A stretch of 64,000 nucleotides of DNA from WRGT01 sp964450405 (GCA_964450405.1 CAYVCQ010000014.1:52268-116267), one strand, 5' to 3'; positions 33,292 to 43,153 are shown, numbered from the stretch's first letter. The notes: generated from the letters alone by a model not told the origin. Made by a program: numbers and translations.

Positions 33292-34746
33292 CTATTCCGT
33301 TTTTGCAGTCAGATCGGAATAGTCTATATAATTCTCAATCATCTGTTTCTTCAATCGTAGCAGCGAAATTTTTTCGTTTGTTATTTCTATTGATGTATTG
33401 ATAAGAATTTCCAGATCCAGCTGTGACTGCTGATATTTCTGAAGTTCAAATCTCTGCTTTTCTTCAAGTGTTTCAATTCTTTTTCCACGTAGATCTATTA
33501 TCCGCCGGGAGTCTTTATATCGGCTCAGAATTGCATCCAGACTTTTACTGTATGAGTTCTGCGATATTGAGTACTCGCTGTTTATCTCCTCGATGGCGAT
33601 CTTGGTCTCTTCTACCTTACTGCTGTTTTCGGTATTCTGAAGCGGATATGAAAAAGAAAATCCCATGTAGTAGTCTGTTGCATTGAGATTCCCGGTTGAC
33701 TTTGAGAATGTTTTGTCTTCAGATTTTCTGGTGTACTCACCCAGAAGGTCAAGCTGCGGAAGGAGTCTGTTCTCTGAAATATCCGCGCTATATTTAAGAT
33801 TTTCCTTTGTCAGCCTGTAAACTTCAGCATTTGATGTCATGTCGAAAGTGATTACAGGATATCCGGATGTGAGAGAAGCTGTGTAAAATGAAGAGAATTC
33901 AGCTTCATCAGGTTTTCTGTTTTCATTTTTAATTGCGCTAAGATCATTAAAAAAAACTGCAAGTTCCGACTCCATTACATTCATCTCCGTCAGCAGTTCT
34001 TCATAGGCTATCTGATATTTAAGAACTACGGCGGACGAGCTGTATAAATCAGCACTATTAACCATTCCGGATTTAAATCTGTTCTTTATTGTTTCTGCAA
34101 GTTTTATGGAAGTATTGATTGAATTGTTTAAAAGTTTCAGTTCCTCTCTATACTCAATCCAGGTGAAGTAGAGTTTTTTGTAATAGTTAATATCTGTTTT
34201 GTTCGATTCAATCTCTCTGAGTTTTTCTATTTCATAACGCATCCTGGCGTTGTTCACGGCGTATCGATCCAGTGTTCCGAAGGCGTTTTTTAAGAGAGAT
34301 TGGCTGAACTTGACATATACTGATGGATAATGATATGGTGTTGAACCCTGTGTATCGTACTCTGTTCTGTTATACGCTGCTCCTGCAGTAAGATCTGTTC
34401 CGGTCTGTGCAATTTTCTTTGTCAGTCCAATTTTTGAAGAGTAATCTCTTTTTTCTGCGGAGTTCCCCTGCGAGAGGATGTCTGTTTTTGCGTATCCGGC
34501 TTCACCTGAAAGATTTATATCTTCGGCACTCCCGGCACCATACAGTGTATTTTTTGCTTTTTCCACCTGTAGTCTGTTCTTTCGAAGTTCGGGGAGCTGA
34601 AGTTTTACAATTTCTATAAAAGTTTTGTAGGATATTTTTTCAGCAGAATTTAAATTATCCTGTGCAATGCCGTTTACTGCCAGCAAAAGAATAAGCAGTA
34701 CCGGAGGGGTAATTTTTTTGCAGATCAAATGTGTAAACTTATTCAT
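33292..34746 (-). CDS. TolC-family outer-membrane channel
   Basis: A 484-residue outer-membrane efflux protein: signal peptide near 1-28 (LLILLLAVNGIAQ), then long alpha-helices with coiled-coil heptads and two beta-hairpin segments, repeated twice as in TolC. Features include FRNRFKSGMVNSADLYSS-like helix (IKNRFKSGMVNSADLYSSSA) and the second-half counterpart ending EKQRFELQKYQQSQLDLEIL. It starts four bases inside the ABC ATPase gene and completes an export operon with permease and membrane-fusion protein. Confidence 0.9.
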   Translation of the reverse strand: MNKFTHLICKKITPPVLLILLLAVNGIAQDNLNSAEKISYKTFIEIVKLQLPELRKNRLQVEKAKNTLYGAGSAEDINLSGEAGYAKTDILSQGNSAEKRDYSSKIGLTKKIAQTGTDLTAGAAYNRTEYDTQGSTPYHYPSVYVKFSQSLLKNAFGTLDRYAVNNARMRYEIEKLREIESNKTDINYYKKLYFTWIEYREELKLLNNSINTSIKLAETIKNRFKSGMVNSADLYSSSAVVLKYQIAYEELLTEMNVMESELAVFFNDLSAIKNENRKPDEAEFSSFYTASLTSGYPVITFDMTSNAEVYRLTKENLKYSADISENRLLPQLDLLGEYTRKSEDKTFSKSTGNLNATDYYMGFSFSYPLQNTENSSKVEETKIAIEEINSEYSISQNSYSKSLDAILSRYKDSRRIIDLRGKRIETLEEKQRFELQKYQQSQLDLEILINTSIEITNEKISLLRLKKQMIENYIDYSDLTAKTE

Positions 34747-35435
34747 TTCTTTTTACCTCTTGTGGCTGCCGAGTCTCTATCTATTCTTCCGTCTGTGAGA
34801 TGTATCTGCCGTTTTGCCATAGCAGCGAAGTCGGCTTCATGTGTCACCATAAGTATTGTTGTGCCTATCCGCTTGTTTACCTCTTTCAGGATGTCCATTA
34901 CCTTTGTTCCATTTTCCAGATCAAGATTTCCCGTCGGTTCATCGGCAAAGAGCAGTTCAGGATCCATGATCAGTGAGCGTGCTATTGCGGTTCTCTGCAT
35001 CTCTCCTCCGGACATTTTTGCGGGAATTTTATCCCTGCAGTGTATGACATCGAACTCCTCCATCAGCGAGAGGGCGTAATTTAAACGCTTTTTTTCTTCT
35101 TTAAATTTTCTTGCAGGGATAAGAATGTTTTCAAGCGCTGTAAGTTCCGGGAGGAGGTAGTGAAACTGAAATACGAATCCCATCTTTCTGTTTCTGAAAA
35201 GATGAAGTTCCCTGCTGTCGAAATCATGAATGTTTTTTCCGGAGAGAAGTACCTCTCCCGATGTCAATTCATCAAGTCCGCTGGTAACATAGAGAAGCGT
35301 AGACTTTCCTGATCCGGAACGTCCGGTTATTCCAACGAAGTCCCCTTTGTCAATAGATAACGAGATTGATTTGAGTACAACCAGCGGAGGATCACCGAAT
35401 GATTTTACTATATCTCTGCATTCAATGGCTTTCAT
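34743..35435 (-). CDS. ABC transporter ATPase, LolD/MacB type
   Basis: A 230-residue ATPase: Walker A GRSGSGKST, signature MSGGEMQRTAIARSL, Walker B LLFADEPTGNLD and the switch histidine in VTHE. FQFHYLLPELTALENI after the Q-loop is typical of LolD/MacB ATPases, which power mechanotransmission transporters rather than substrate pumping through the membrane. It starts two bases after the permease stop and overlaps the TolC gene by four bases. Confidence 0.94.
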   Translation of the reverse strand: MKAIECRDIVKSFGDPPLVVLKSISLSIDKGDFVGITGRSGSGKSTLLYVTSGLDELTSGEVLLSGKNIHDFDSRELHLFRNRKMGFVFQFHYLLPELTALENILIPARKFKEEKKRLNYALSLMEEFDVIHCRDKIPAKMSGGEMQRTAIARSLIMDPELLFADEPTGNLDLENGTKVMDILKEVNKRIGTTILMVTHEADFAAMAKRQIHLTDGRIDRDSAATRGKKK

Positions 35436-35437
35436 GG

Positions 35438-36670
35438 CTAATCTGCTCCCCGGATAATTTCAATCGGTGATAATTTTCCTGCTGCCCGAGCCGGGAAGAA
35501 GCTGGCAATGATTGATGCCCCGAATACAAGAAAAAAGGCTTTAACATAAATCATTATATCCCAGGAAATCATCATGTGCTGTCTTCCCATGGGAATTTTA
35601 ATTGTTTCAATATACAGGCATGCAAAAAATCCGATCAGCAGTCCGGCAATTCCACCGGCAAGACCGATGAGTACACCCTGAATCAAAAAAAGGAATGAGG
35701 TTTCCTTCTCGTCAAATCCGATTGATCTGAGAATTGCTATATCTCTTTTTTTATGATTAACAACCATGTTCAGAATATTGTAAATTCCAAAGGCTACTAT
35801 AACAATAAATGCGCTTGTGGTTACGACTCTCACTATGTCCTGAGTTGACATCATGCTGAGATGATCACGATTGAGCTGATCCCAGCTCTCAACTCTGTCT
35901 CTGCTAAGAGTGCTCCACTCTGTGGCAATCTCGGCGGCACGGCTGAACTCTTTTATTTTTACAATTATTGATGTGACCTCGCCAGGTGATGATGATGCTT
36001 TCTGAATCGATGTCATCGATGCGTAGACGGTGTGTTCATCACTTCTTCTATCTCCGGTGTTGAATGTGCCGATGATCTTCATCGGTGTCACAACTCCATC
36101 TGATGTGGATATATTAATTGTGTCGTTTATTCTTACTCCAAGCACTTGAAGAAGCCTCTCTCCGGTAAAAATAAGGGAAGTACCATTATTCAGAGAGTTT
36201 AAGTCCCCATAAGTGATATCCTCTTTCAGATTTGTGACCGAGGTCTGAAGAGCGGGATCTATCCCGATGAGATTTACATTCTGTATAAAACCTCCACGGC
36301 TTGCGATGGCTGTTTTACTAATCTGTGGTGCGTATCCTATAACATTGGGGCTGCTTTTCAGTTTTCTGTACCATACATTCGGGCTGGTGAGACTGTCATA
36401 CGATCGTCTCCCTGATGGAGTATTGATCCAGTGAACATTCTCGCCTTTATAAAAAATTGACTTCAGAGTTTCGGCTGTGATGAAATCGTCACGTGTAGAT
36501 ATATTGATATGACCGCTTCGTTCGATCAGGCGCTTCACCATGTACTCCTGGAAACCAAGCTGTATCCCTGAGAAAACAACGTATCCGCCGGAGCCGAGAA
36601 CTATCGCCAGAAAAGTAAGAAGGGTCTGGCTCTTGCGGGAGAATATATGTCTTAATGCTAAAAACCACAT
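35438..36670 (-). CDS. ABC transporter permease, FtsX/MacB/LolE type
   Basis: A 410-residue permease of the FtsX superfamily: one N-terminal membrane helix (LLTFLAIVLGSGGYVVFSG), a large periplasmic domain of about 230 residues, and three C-terminal helices with the family motif KKRDIAILRSIGFDEKET at the cytoplasmic coupling loop. End PARAAGKLSPIEIIRG is also typical. With the ATPase it would extrude a substrate from the periplasm or outer leaflet into the TolC channel, or extract lipoproteins. Confidence 0.92.
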   Translation of the reverse strand: MWFLALRHIFSRKSQTLLTFLAIVLGSGGYVVFSGIQLGFQEYMVKRLIERSGHINISTRDDFITAETLKSIFYKGENVHWINTPSGRRSYDSLTSPNVWYRKLKSSPNVIGYAPQISKTAIASRGGFIQNVNLIGIDPALQTSVTNLKEDITYGDLNSLNNGTSLIFTGERLLQVLGVRINDTINISTSDGVVTPMKIIGTFNTGDRRSDEHTVYASMTSIQKASSSPGEVTSIIVKIKEFSRAAEIATEWSTLSRDRVESWDQLNRDHLSMMSTQDIVRVVTTSAFIVIVAFGIYNILNMVVNHKKRDIAILRSIGFDEKETSFLFLIQGVLIGLAGGIAGLLIGFFACLYIETIKIPMGRQHMMISWDIMIYVKAFFLVFGASIIASFFPARAAGKLSPIEIIRGAD

Positions 36671-36701
36671 TTTATTTTCCTGTTGTCATTTATTTGGTCT
36701 T

Positions 36702-37514
36702 TTACTCTTTACTACTCTCTCTGACCTTCGTTGAAATAATTTTATCATCTGGAAGTATTGCGCCATTAGTTACTTCTGCTTTTTTTGAATCAATTTTTTT
36801 TACTTCAACAGCAACAGTCATACGTTTGCCTTTTCTTATTATTTCAACATTTCCTGCTTTAATTGCTGAAACAGGAATCATCAGGGCATTCTCGTTTTTT
36901 CTTACAGTAATTGCAGTATCGCATGTCATCTGCGGGAGTATACCCTGCGGGAATTTTTCTGCTGCTATGCGGACAATGAATTCATCTCCGGAAAGATAAA
37001 CTGCTTCTACTATTCCCGTTGTTTTTTCATTTCGGAGGTTCTCAAAACTCAGTTCAACCTGTTGACCTTTTTTTATGGATAGGATTGATTCCTGATCGAG
37101 CGAAACTTTTACATATAGATTAGTTATACTGGAAATTGTAAGAACTATCTGACCTGCAGCTGCCATTTCATTTTCAAGATAATTTACCGCGGAGACAACT
37201 CCGGAGAATGGAGCGGTGAGAGGGAAGGGCGTATCCCCCATAACAAGAGGAGTTCCTTTTTCCACCGGGTCCCCTTCCCGGACATAAAGTTTTCTTACAA
37301 TTGTATTCATTCCGAATCGGGCGTTGTATATTTTATCTGTTTTAACTGTACCTAGGGCATAAACAGCTTCTACAACGGGACCTTTTTCCGGTTTTACAAT
37401 TGTTTCGTTATTGTTTAGTTTAAGTAATAATATAATAGAAACTATGAATATTGCAGAAATTACAATCAGCATTTTAGTACTAATTCTGTTTTTTAAGCTG
37501 CGTAATGAATTCAT
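36702..37514 (-). CDS. periplasmic membrane-fusion (adaptor) protein
   Basis: A 270-residue adaptor with an N-terminal membrane anchor (MLIVISAIFIVSIILLL), a split lipoyl-like domain (VREGDPVEKGTPLVMGDTPF, TAPFSGVVSAV), and beta-barrel and membrane-proximal domains (FENLRNEKTTGIVEAVYLSG, ALMIPVSAIKAG). It lacks a long alpha-helical hairpin between the lipoyl halves, so it is shorter than MacA (about 370 residues). It is the first gene of the operon adaptor-permease-ATPase-TolC. Confidence 0.9.
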   Translation of the reverse strand: MNSLRSLKNRISTKMLIVISAIFIVSIILLLKLNNNETIVKPEKGPVVEAVYALGTVKTDKIYNARFGMNTIVRKLYVREGDPVEKGTPLVMGDTPFPLTAPFSGVVSAVNYLENEMAAAGQIVLTISSITNLYVKVSLDQESILSIKKGQQVELSFENLRNEKTTGIVEAVYLSGDEFIVRIAAEKFPQGILPQMTCDTAITVRKNENALMIPVSAIKAGNVEIIRKGKRMTVAVEVKKIDSKKAEVTNGAILPDDKIISTKVRESSKE

Positions 37515-37918
37515 CTTTAATTTACCCCGGATCGGTTATTCCATTGATGGGAACTTTTAATTATAATTTTTAACCACAGTCTGTTAGACCCGCGATTTTA
37601 AATAAAGGTTCCATTTTTATATTCATTTGTAAATATATTTTGTTTTAAAAATATATTTTTTATACAGTTAGTTTTAAATGTTTTTCAATGAATATCGGCT
37701 TGAGCTGCAGGAAGATTTTATTAGAGTACGGTATAAATGAGTAAATTTTTTGGAACTATTTAAGGATAATGCTTGATTTCAAAGACATCTTATCAGCCTG
37801 ATGTACGGTCGGTATCAGACTTCCGGCCTTATCGGTTTTTCCAATGCAATATTATTCAATCGATAAATCACAGGTACTTTATCATTTAAAAAGAGTGATA
37901 AGGTTCAGGAAGGGAGCT
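37515..37918. other. intergenic region between divergent genes
   Basis: About 400 AT-rich bases separating the divergent export operon and cyclase gene; both promoters should lie here, but no convincing -35/-10 pair, repeat or RNA gene was recognised. An ATG at 37844 is in frame with the cyclase but has no ribosome site. Confidence 0.45.
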
Positions 37919-39943
37919 ATGAAAGAAAAATTTGAGTTAATAGTCAATCACCTCTTTGGAAAAGGTAAAAACAAAAAAGAGTTCCGCAGGGTTTATTTTG
38001 GTATAAGAAGCCGTTTTCTGGTGATGCTGTCTCTGGTGATGGTAATTATAATAGGCTTCATCGCCGTAATACTTTATCAGCACCAGAAGGCAATCATTGA
38101 GGATGAAAAGAAGTCAAATGCCGAAACACTAACCCGCATTTTATCAAGTCCTGCCGAGCTTTATCTCGACCGCGGCATAGATGCCTCCGATAGTGAAGTA
38201 AAACTGAAATACGGACTGATTGAGCGGGAGGCTTACAATTTTAAAACGTATAATTCAGATATTACAAAGATTCTTCTTACTGATGAGAAAGGTCTGGTCC
38301 GTTTCAGCACTGAAAAGAAAGATTTCGGGAGCAGTTATAAAAAAATCCGCTACATCGGAAAAGGACTTCTTCTGCCTGAAGATACCTTTGAATCGTATGA
38401 CCCGAAAGATGATAATGAATATTTAAAGTCTCTGAAAAAAAAACAGTTACCGGAACCTTTTATTTCTATTGTTTATCCGATTTTTTTAAAAGCCGGACTC
38501 GCGGTCGATGTACTTCAGGATTATGCGAAATATTACAGTCAGTATCACGAGGCAAAATCTGCTCAGGAAAAAAATAAAATCTCGAGCCTGTTATTTGCAA
38601 AATATAAAGACACGCTGAACGATGAATTTCTTCCTGCTGAATCAAATGAGAAACAGGGGAAAGCTTTTTCGCGAATTTCAGCCAGACCGAAAATAAAGAA
38701 TAAGACTGCTGTTCCGACGGTAAAAGAGATTGAACCGGATGAAAAGAAAATCACGAAAGAGGAAGATATAGATTTCCTGTTTCACCATCTGTTTATTTAT
38801 TCGATGGAGAAGCGTGCTAAGAAATTTCAGCTTTCAAAAAAGGATATTTATCTTACATCTGACAAATGGCTTTTTGATCTGAAAAAAAAGAAGCTGGAAG
38901 CAAAAATAAATAATATTCTCCCCAGGGAAGCTGAGATTCAGGATGAGATCCGTGCCAACATGTCAATACTCGCCAATGAAATGGAGAGCTCCCGCCGGCT
39001 TGGAACACTTGCCGTTGTGTTCAATACAGAAAAGATTGAAAAAAACAGGGAAAAGATTTTAAGTACTATAATCATTCCGTTTTTCGGACCGGTAAAGGCT
39101 ACTATATTTATTACAATTATTCTCCTGTTCATTTCTCTGATGTTTTTTATTATTTTGAATTTTATGGTTAAAAACATAAAGAAACTCGAGAATTGGGCTG
39201 TCGCAGTTGCTGAAGGAAATCTTGACAACAGAATTGAAATATCAACGCGTGATGAGATTGGAAGAGTGGGGGATGCCTTCAATCATATGCTTGAGGAGAT
39301 TGTTGTTAAATATCATCTTGAAAAATTTGTGTCTTCATCTACAAAAAGCATGATCAAAAAACAGAACATCAGTAAGGGTGATGTCACTCTCGGAATAAAT
39401 GAAAGACGTACATTTGCATTTATTTTTTCAGACATACGCGGCTTTACATCTTTTTCGGAGAAAAATGATCCTGAAACAGTAATCGGAGTGCTTAACTTTT
39501 ATCTAGAACTGCAGTCTCAGATTATTAAAAACAGCCGTGGTGATATCGATGATTATGTAGGCGATCAGATTATGGCACACTTCGGCGGAAAGAAAAGAGC
39601 TGATACCGCGATTGAAACTGCTCTGAAAATGATGAAGGCTATCAATCTTGCAAATGAAGAGCGGCAAATTGCCGGTCTCCCTGTGTTTGAAGTTGGTATT
39701 GGAGTTCACGGAGGCGATGTCATTGCCGGTAATGTGGGATCTGAATTCCGGATGGATTATACCTGTGTGGGTGATGCGGTTAATCTTACATCCCGTCTAT
39801 GTTCGGCTGCCTCGGCAGGTGAGATTTTAGTTTCAAAGGAACTTTTTGAACAGTCAGAGAAGAAGCGGTCTCATGAAAAAATGGCTTCGATATCAGTCAA
39901 AGGGAAAAAGGAATTGGTAGATATAGTGAAACTTGTTGTATAA
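37919..39943 (+). CDS. membrane adenylate/guanylate cyclase with HAMP domain
   Basis: A 674-residue class III nucleotide cyclase that makes cAMP or cGMP. A membrane helix (VMLSLVMVIIIGFIAVILYQH) precedes an extracytoplasmic region of about 300 residues, a second helix (IFITIILLFISLMFFIIL), a HAMP domain (LENWAVAVAEGNLDNRIEIS) and the cyclase domain. Metal aspartates lie in FSDIRGFT (ca. 505) and DDYVGDQIMAHFGG; DYTCVGDAVNLTSRL holds the base-recognition and transition-state residues. The ATG at 37919 has AGGAAGGGAG upstream and is preferred over 37844. The design is common in spirochaetes. Confidence 0.9.
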   Translation: MKEKFELIVNHLFGKGKNKKEFRRVYFGIRSRFLVMLSLVMVIIIGFIAVILYQHQKAIIEDEKKSNAETLTRILSSPAELYLDRGIDASDSEVKLKYGLIEREAYNFKTYNSDITKILLTDEKGLVRFSTEKKDFGSSYKKIRYIGKGLLLPEDTFESYDPKDDNEYLKSLKKKQLPEPFISIVYPIFLKAGLAVDVLQDYAKYYSQYHEAKSAQEKNKISSLLFAKYKDTLNDEFLPAESNEKQGKAFSRISARPKIKNKTAVPTVKEIEPDEKKITKEEDIDFLFHHLFIYSMEKRAKKFQLSKKDIYLTSDKWLFDLKKKKLEAKINNILPREAEIQDEIRANMSILANEMESSRRLGTLAVVFNTEKIEKNREKILSTIIIPFFGPVKATIFITIILLFISLMFFIILNFMVKNIKKLENWAVAVAEGNLDNRIEISTRDEIGRVGDAFNHMLEEIVVKYHLEKFVSSSTKSMIKKQNISKGDVTLGINERRTFAFIFSDIRGFTSFSEKNDPETVIGVLNFYLELQSQIIKNSRGDIDDYVGDQIMAHFGGKKRADTAIETALKMMKAINLANEERQIAGLPVFEVGIGVHGGDVIAGNVGSEFRMDYTCVGDAVNLTSRLCSAASAGEILVSKELFEQSEKKRSHEKMASISVKGKKELVDIVKLVV

Positions 39944-40029
39944 TAATAGCAATAGAGTTATTGTGCTGCTCTGTTGTATTTCCCCGAAGAAACGGGAATA
40001 TATAATATTATGATTTGAGGGAAACGTAT

Positions 40030-40854
40030 ATGAATTGGAACATCGATCCTGAGATAATAAATTTCGGCGGGATTTCTTTAAGGTATTATGGTATTTTTTT
40101 TGTCACCGGATTGATGGGCAGTATCTATATTTTAAAATGGATATTTAAACAGGAGAATATACCCGAGTCTTATCTGGATACGCTCTCTTTATACATGGTG
40201 ATCGGTGTACTTGCCGGTGCAAGAATCGGTCACTGTCTTTTTTATGAACCGGTATATTTTTTAAATCATCCGCTGGAAATAATTCTGCCGATTACACCAG
40301 CTGTCGGAGGAGGTTATAAATTCTCGGGCTTTCAGGGTTTGGCAAGTCATGGCGGAATAATCGGTATGGTTATAGCACTGTATTTTTATACTAAAAAGAC
40401 CGGAGAACCATATTTTAAGACAATAGATTTAATTGCTGTTGCCGCTCCTCTGGGGGGATGTTTTATCCGGATAGGCAACTTTATGAATTCAGAAATAATC
40501 GGTATACCAGCTAATCTGCCATGGGCCGTTGTCTTTCAGAGGATTGATAATATTCCAAGGCATCCAGCTCAATTATATGAATCTCTTTCATATCTGACTA
40601 TTTTTTTGATTATGATTTTAATTTACAAAAATAAACGGGAAATAGTAAATACCGGATTCTTTATCGGTCTGGCTCTGATGCTTGTGTTTACAGCACGATT
40701 TATGATTGAGTTTGTTAAAGAGAAACAGGTTTTATTTGAAAATCAGATGAAGCTCGATATGGGGCAGTTGTTAAGTCTCCCTTTCATTCTGATAGGTTTA
40801 GGATTTATCATTTACGGATTTCTAAAGAGTAAGCAGCAGTCGGATTTAAAATAA
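40030..40854 (+). CDS. lgt: prolipoprotein diacylglyceryl transferase
   Basis: Transfers diacylglyceryl from phosphatidylglycerol to the lipobox cysteine, the first step of lipoprotein maturation. The 274-residue polytopic protein has LRYYGIFFVTG, GARIGHCLFYEP, GLASHGGIIGM and the Lgt signature GGCFIRIGNFMNSEIIG. The ATG at 40030 with GAGGGA upstream is chosen; the frame also has a TTG at 40015. The many lipoprotein genes in this window depend on this enzyme. Confidence 0.95.
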   Translation: MNWNIDPEIINFGGISLRYYGIFFVTGLMGSIYILKWIFKQENIPESYLDTLSLYMVIGVLAGARIGHCLFYEPVYFLNHPLEIILPITPAVGGGYKFSGFQGLASHGGIIGMVIALYFYTKKTGEPYFKTIDLIAVAAPLGGCFIRIGNFMNSEIIGIPANLPWAVVFQRIDNIPRHPAQLYESLSYLTIFLIMILIYKNKREIVNTGFFIGLALMLVFTARFMIEFVKEKQVLFENQMKLDMGQLLSLPFILIGLGFIIYGFLKSKQQSDLK

Positions 40855-40916
40855 AATCACAGTTTTGTTTGACAAAGAGCACTATAAAGAGTAATATTTA
40901 TTTCCGGAATAGAAAT

Positions 40917-41759
40917 ATGAGAAATAATGTTAAAGATAAGGTTGTTCTTATAACCGGCGCATCAAGCGGGATAGGGATGGCTGCAGCTGTCGCATTCTCA
41001 AAAGCCGGAGCAATAGTAGCGGCAGCTGCTAGAAGAAAATCAAAGCTTGATGAACTGGCTGCATCATATAAAAATGTTTTTTCTTTCCCGACAGATATCT
41101 CCGATGTAAAACAGGCTGAAGCCATGATAGAAAAAACAGTTAAATGTTTCGGAAGGATTGATGTTCTTATAAATAATGCAGCAGCTATAATTGTCTCACC
41201 GTTAATGGATATAAAGCCTGAAGATATGGAGAAATCTTTCAAAACGAACGTGATTGGTCCTATGGCTGCGACAAACAGGGCGGCATATTACATGATCAGG
41301 CAGGGGGGAGGTCAGATCATAAATGTGGGATCACCGGGATTTATGATAGGAATTCCCTATTACGGACCGTATGCCAGTTCAAAGGGAGCAGTAACCGGAT
41401 GGACAAGAACCATGCAGGCCGAGTGGGCAGATAGCTGCATAGTAGTAAGTGAATATTTTCCAGGATATATAGAAACAGGATCACCGGCCGAATCGAGAAT
41501 GGGACCTGTTCCGCAGGATGCAGTAATCGATCAGCATCAGAATGTACTGACAAAATTTTTTACAAGACCGAAGACTCCGGAGTATGTTGCCGGTCAGCTT
41601 GTAAGTCTGGTTGAAAAACCGGAGATACTGGTTTATACAGGTTTCACTGAAAGACTTGGTTCATGGATAATTAATTTTTCCGGCAGAAGGATCGCCATTG
41701 CAAGGGGGATGGCAAAGGCTGCCGGTAAAAGATTAAATATAAAACCATTTAAACAATAA
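40917..41759 (+). CDS. short-chain dehydrogenase/reductase
   Basis: A 280-residue NAD(P)-dependent SDR. It has TGASSGIG (nucleotide binding), NNAA after strand 4, catalytic serine in INVGSPGF and the YxxxK pair in YGPYASSKGA. The C-terminal 40 residues contain a hydrophobic stretch (ERLGSWIINFSGRRIAIARG). The ATG at 40917 starts just before the nucleotide-binding strand and is preferred over a TTG at 40869. It is followed after 13 bases by the EXPERA gene with a GGAGG site, so both are one operon. Confidence 0.88.
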   Translation: MRNNVKDKVVLITGASSGIGMAAAVAFSKAGAIVAAAARRKSKLDELAASYKNVFSFPTDISDVKQAEAMIEKTVKCFGRIDVLINNAAAIIVSPLMDIKPEDMEKSFKTNVIGPMAATNRAAYYMIRQGGGQIINVGSPGFMIGIPYYGPYASSKGAVTGWTRTMQAEWADSCIVVSEYFPGYIETGSPAESRMGPVPQDAVIDQHQNVLTKFFTRPKTPEYVAGQLVSLVEKPEILVYTGFTERLGSWIINFSGRRIAIARGMAKAAGKRLNIKPFKQ

Positions 41760-41772
41760 TCCGGAGGATGTA

Positions 41773-42294
41773 ATGAGAGAAATAATTCCGCTTAGAGAGA
41801 GAAAAATTGACCTGCTTCTTCTCTGTTTTTTCTTTATTAACCTTTTTCTGATCACATACATAGTTGATCTGGAGCAGCTTGTAATTCCTGATTCAAAAAA
41901 CTTTACTTATCCCGCATGGCCGCTCCCTGTCATGGTGGATATAGTTCACTGGTGGGGACGGAATTTTGATCCGGTCTTAATGGCAAGGCCGTCATGGTGG
42001 AAGGCCACAATATGGCTTGATTCGATATTGTTCGGACCGTTTTATATATTCGCAATTTATGCATTTATCAAGGGGAAGGAATGGATAAGGATTCCCTGTT
42101 TTATATATTCGGGAATTTTATGGACTAATGTGTTTATAATTATGAGTGAGGAATACTTCGGGATGTATGCAACACCAAGGCCAGGCATTGTAACACTGGC
42201 AAATCTTCCGTGGTTTATTCTACCTGTGATAATAATTGCGCGATTGTGGAAAGATGAGCATCCATTCACCAGGGAAACTGGAAAGAATGGATAA
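41773..42294 (+). CDS. EXPERA/emopamil-binding-like membrane protein
   Basis: A 173-residue protein with four to five membrane helices resembling the EXPERA domain of EBP sterol isomerase, TMEM97 and TM6SF2. Family-like segments are DPVLMARPSWWKATIWLDSILFGPFY and, after the third helix, SEEYFGMYATPRPG. In eukaryotes the domain handles sterol-like lipids; the bacterial substrate is unknown. Coupling to an SDR suggests a two-step lipid or isoprenoid conversion (isomerisation plus reduction), which is inference. Confidence 0.75.
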   Translation: MREIIPLRERKIDLLLLCFFFINLFLITYIVDLEQLVIPDSKNFTYPAWPLPVMVDIVHWWGRNFDPVLMARPSWWKATIWLDSILFGPFYIFAIYAFIKGKEWIRIPCFIYSGILWTNVFIIMSEEYFGMYATPRPGIVTLANLPWFILPVIIIARLWKDEHPFTRETGKNG

Positions 42295-42409
42295 ACTTAA
42301 AAATGGGAGTTGAATATTTCAGCAGGTATATTCTCACTTTTTCTCCCTATGCTGCTTATATTGCTCCGCTTATTAAGTTTTATTAGATTCCGTAATTGAG
42401 ATATTCCTT

Positions 42410-42441
42410 GACCTGAATGATAAATATTTGTCATTCAGGTC
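42410..42441. terminator. hairpin between convergent genes
   Basis: GACCTGAATGA / TCATTCAGGTC perfect 11-base arms with a ten-base loop, between the EXPERA and CsgG-like genes. Flanking T runs are poor, so terminator strength is uncertain. Confidence 0.5.
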
Positions 42442-42466
42442 ATCCCTCTCTTAAGAAACAGACCGT

Positions 42467-43153
42467 TCATTTATTATCGGAGTATAAATTTTCTGCGGTT
42501 TGTTTTGATATGTCACCTGCAAGTTTATTTGCAGACTCATCCAGTATTTTTTTTACAGCTTCTCTTCTATCCATTTTATTTCCGCTGCTTGCAATTCCCG
42601 TTACAGCGGAATAATCATTTTTTGCGTAACCATCATACTTGGCAGCCGCGATGACTTCACCGGTTGAGACAGAGATAAGCCTGGCGTCAACTATTACATT
42701 TAATTCCTCACTGGCTGAAAGACCGCTTATATCAGCTACGTTGCCGGCCCCTGTTCTATTTGCAATTTCCTTTGTACTGAAATTTTTCTCATCAACTTTA
42801 TACTGAACTGAAGTAAGAGTTACATAGAGTATAGCATCAACACCGAGTATTTTTCCCATTTCTTTTCCTTTCGATGGATCAATCAGGCCGGTCATGGATA
42901 GTTTATATTCATTAAGCAGACTGCTTAGCCGTTCCCTTTCAATAATTCTGAAAACACCATACTTGTTCAGTTCGTAGATGAAATTTCCAGTTGGGCTGTA
43001 CATCAGTTCATCATAGAGTTTTTCTCCGGATTTATTCTGGAAATCACCCACTGCAATAATCATCCTTTTTTCGAAAGGAATTTTTATTTTAGCCGATGAG
43101 CATGAGATAATACTTAATAATATGAGTAATAATGCTGAAATAGTTTTTTTCAT
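42467..43153 (-). CDS. CsgG-family lipoprotein
   Basis: A 228-residue lipoprotein (lipobox SIISC) of the CsgG/HfaB group: IIAVGDFQNKSGEKLYDE, GVFRIIERERLSSLLNE and LGVDAILYVTLTSV are typical, as is ARLISVSTGEVI followed by a C-terminal helix. CsgG itself forms the curli secretion channel; short relatives like this one are envelope lipoproteins of diverse or unknown roles. No curli subunit or partner gene is nearby, so curli export is not implied. Confidence 0.85.
   Translation of the reverse strand: MKKTISALLLILLSIISCSSAKIKIPFEKRMIIAVGDFQNKSGEKLYDELMYSPTGNFIYELNKYGVFRIIERERLSSLLNEYKLSMTGLIDPSKGKEMGKILGVDAILYVTLTSVQYKVDEKNFSTKEIANRTGAGNVADISGLSASEELNVIVDARLISVSTGEVIAAAKYDGYAKNDYSAVTGIASSGNKMDRREAVKKILDESANKLAGDISKQTAENLYSDNK

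Noticed and set aside
42467..43153. Curli secretion system
   Set aside because: Only a short CsgG-like lipoprotein is present; no curli subunit, CsgE or CsgF gene is nearby.
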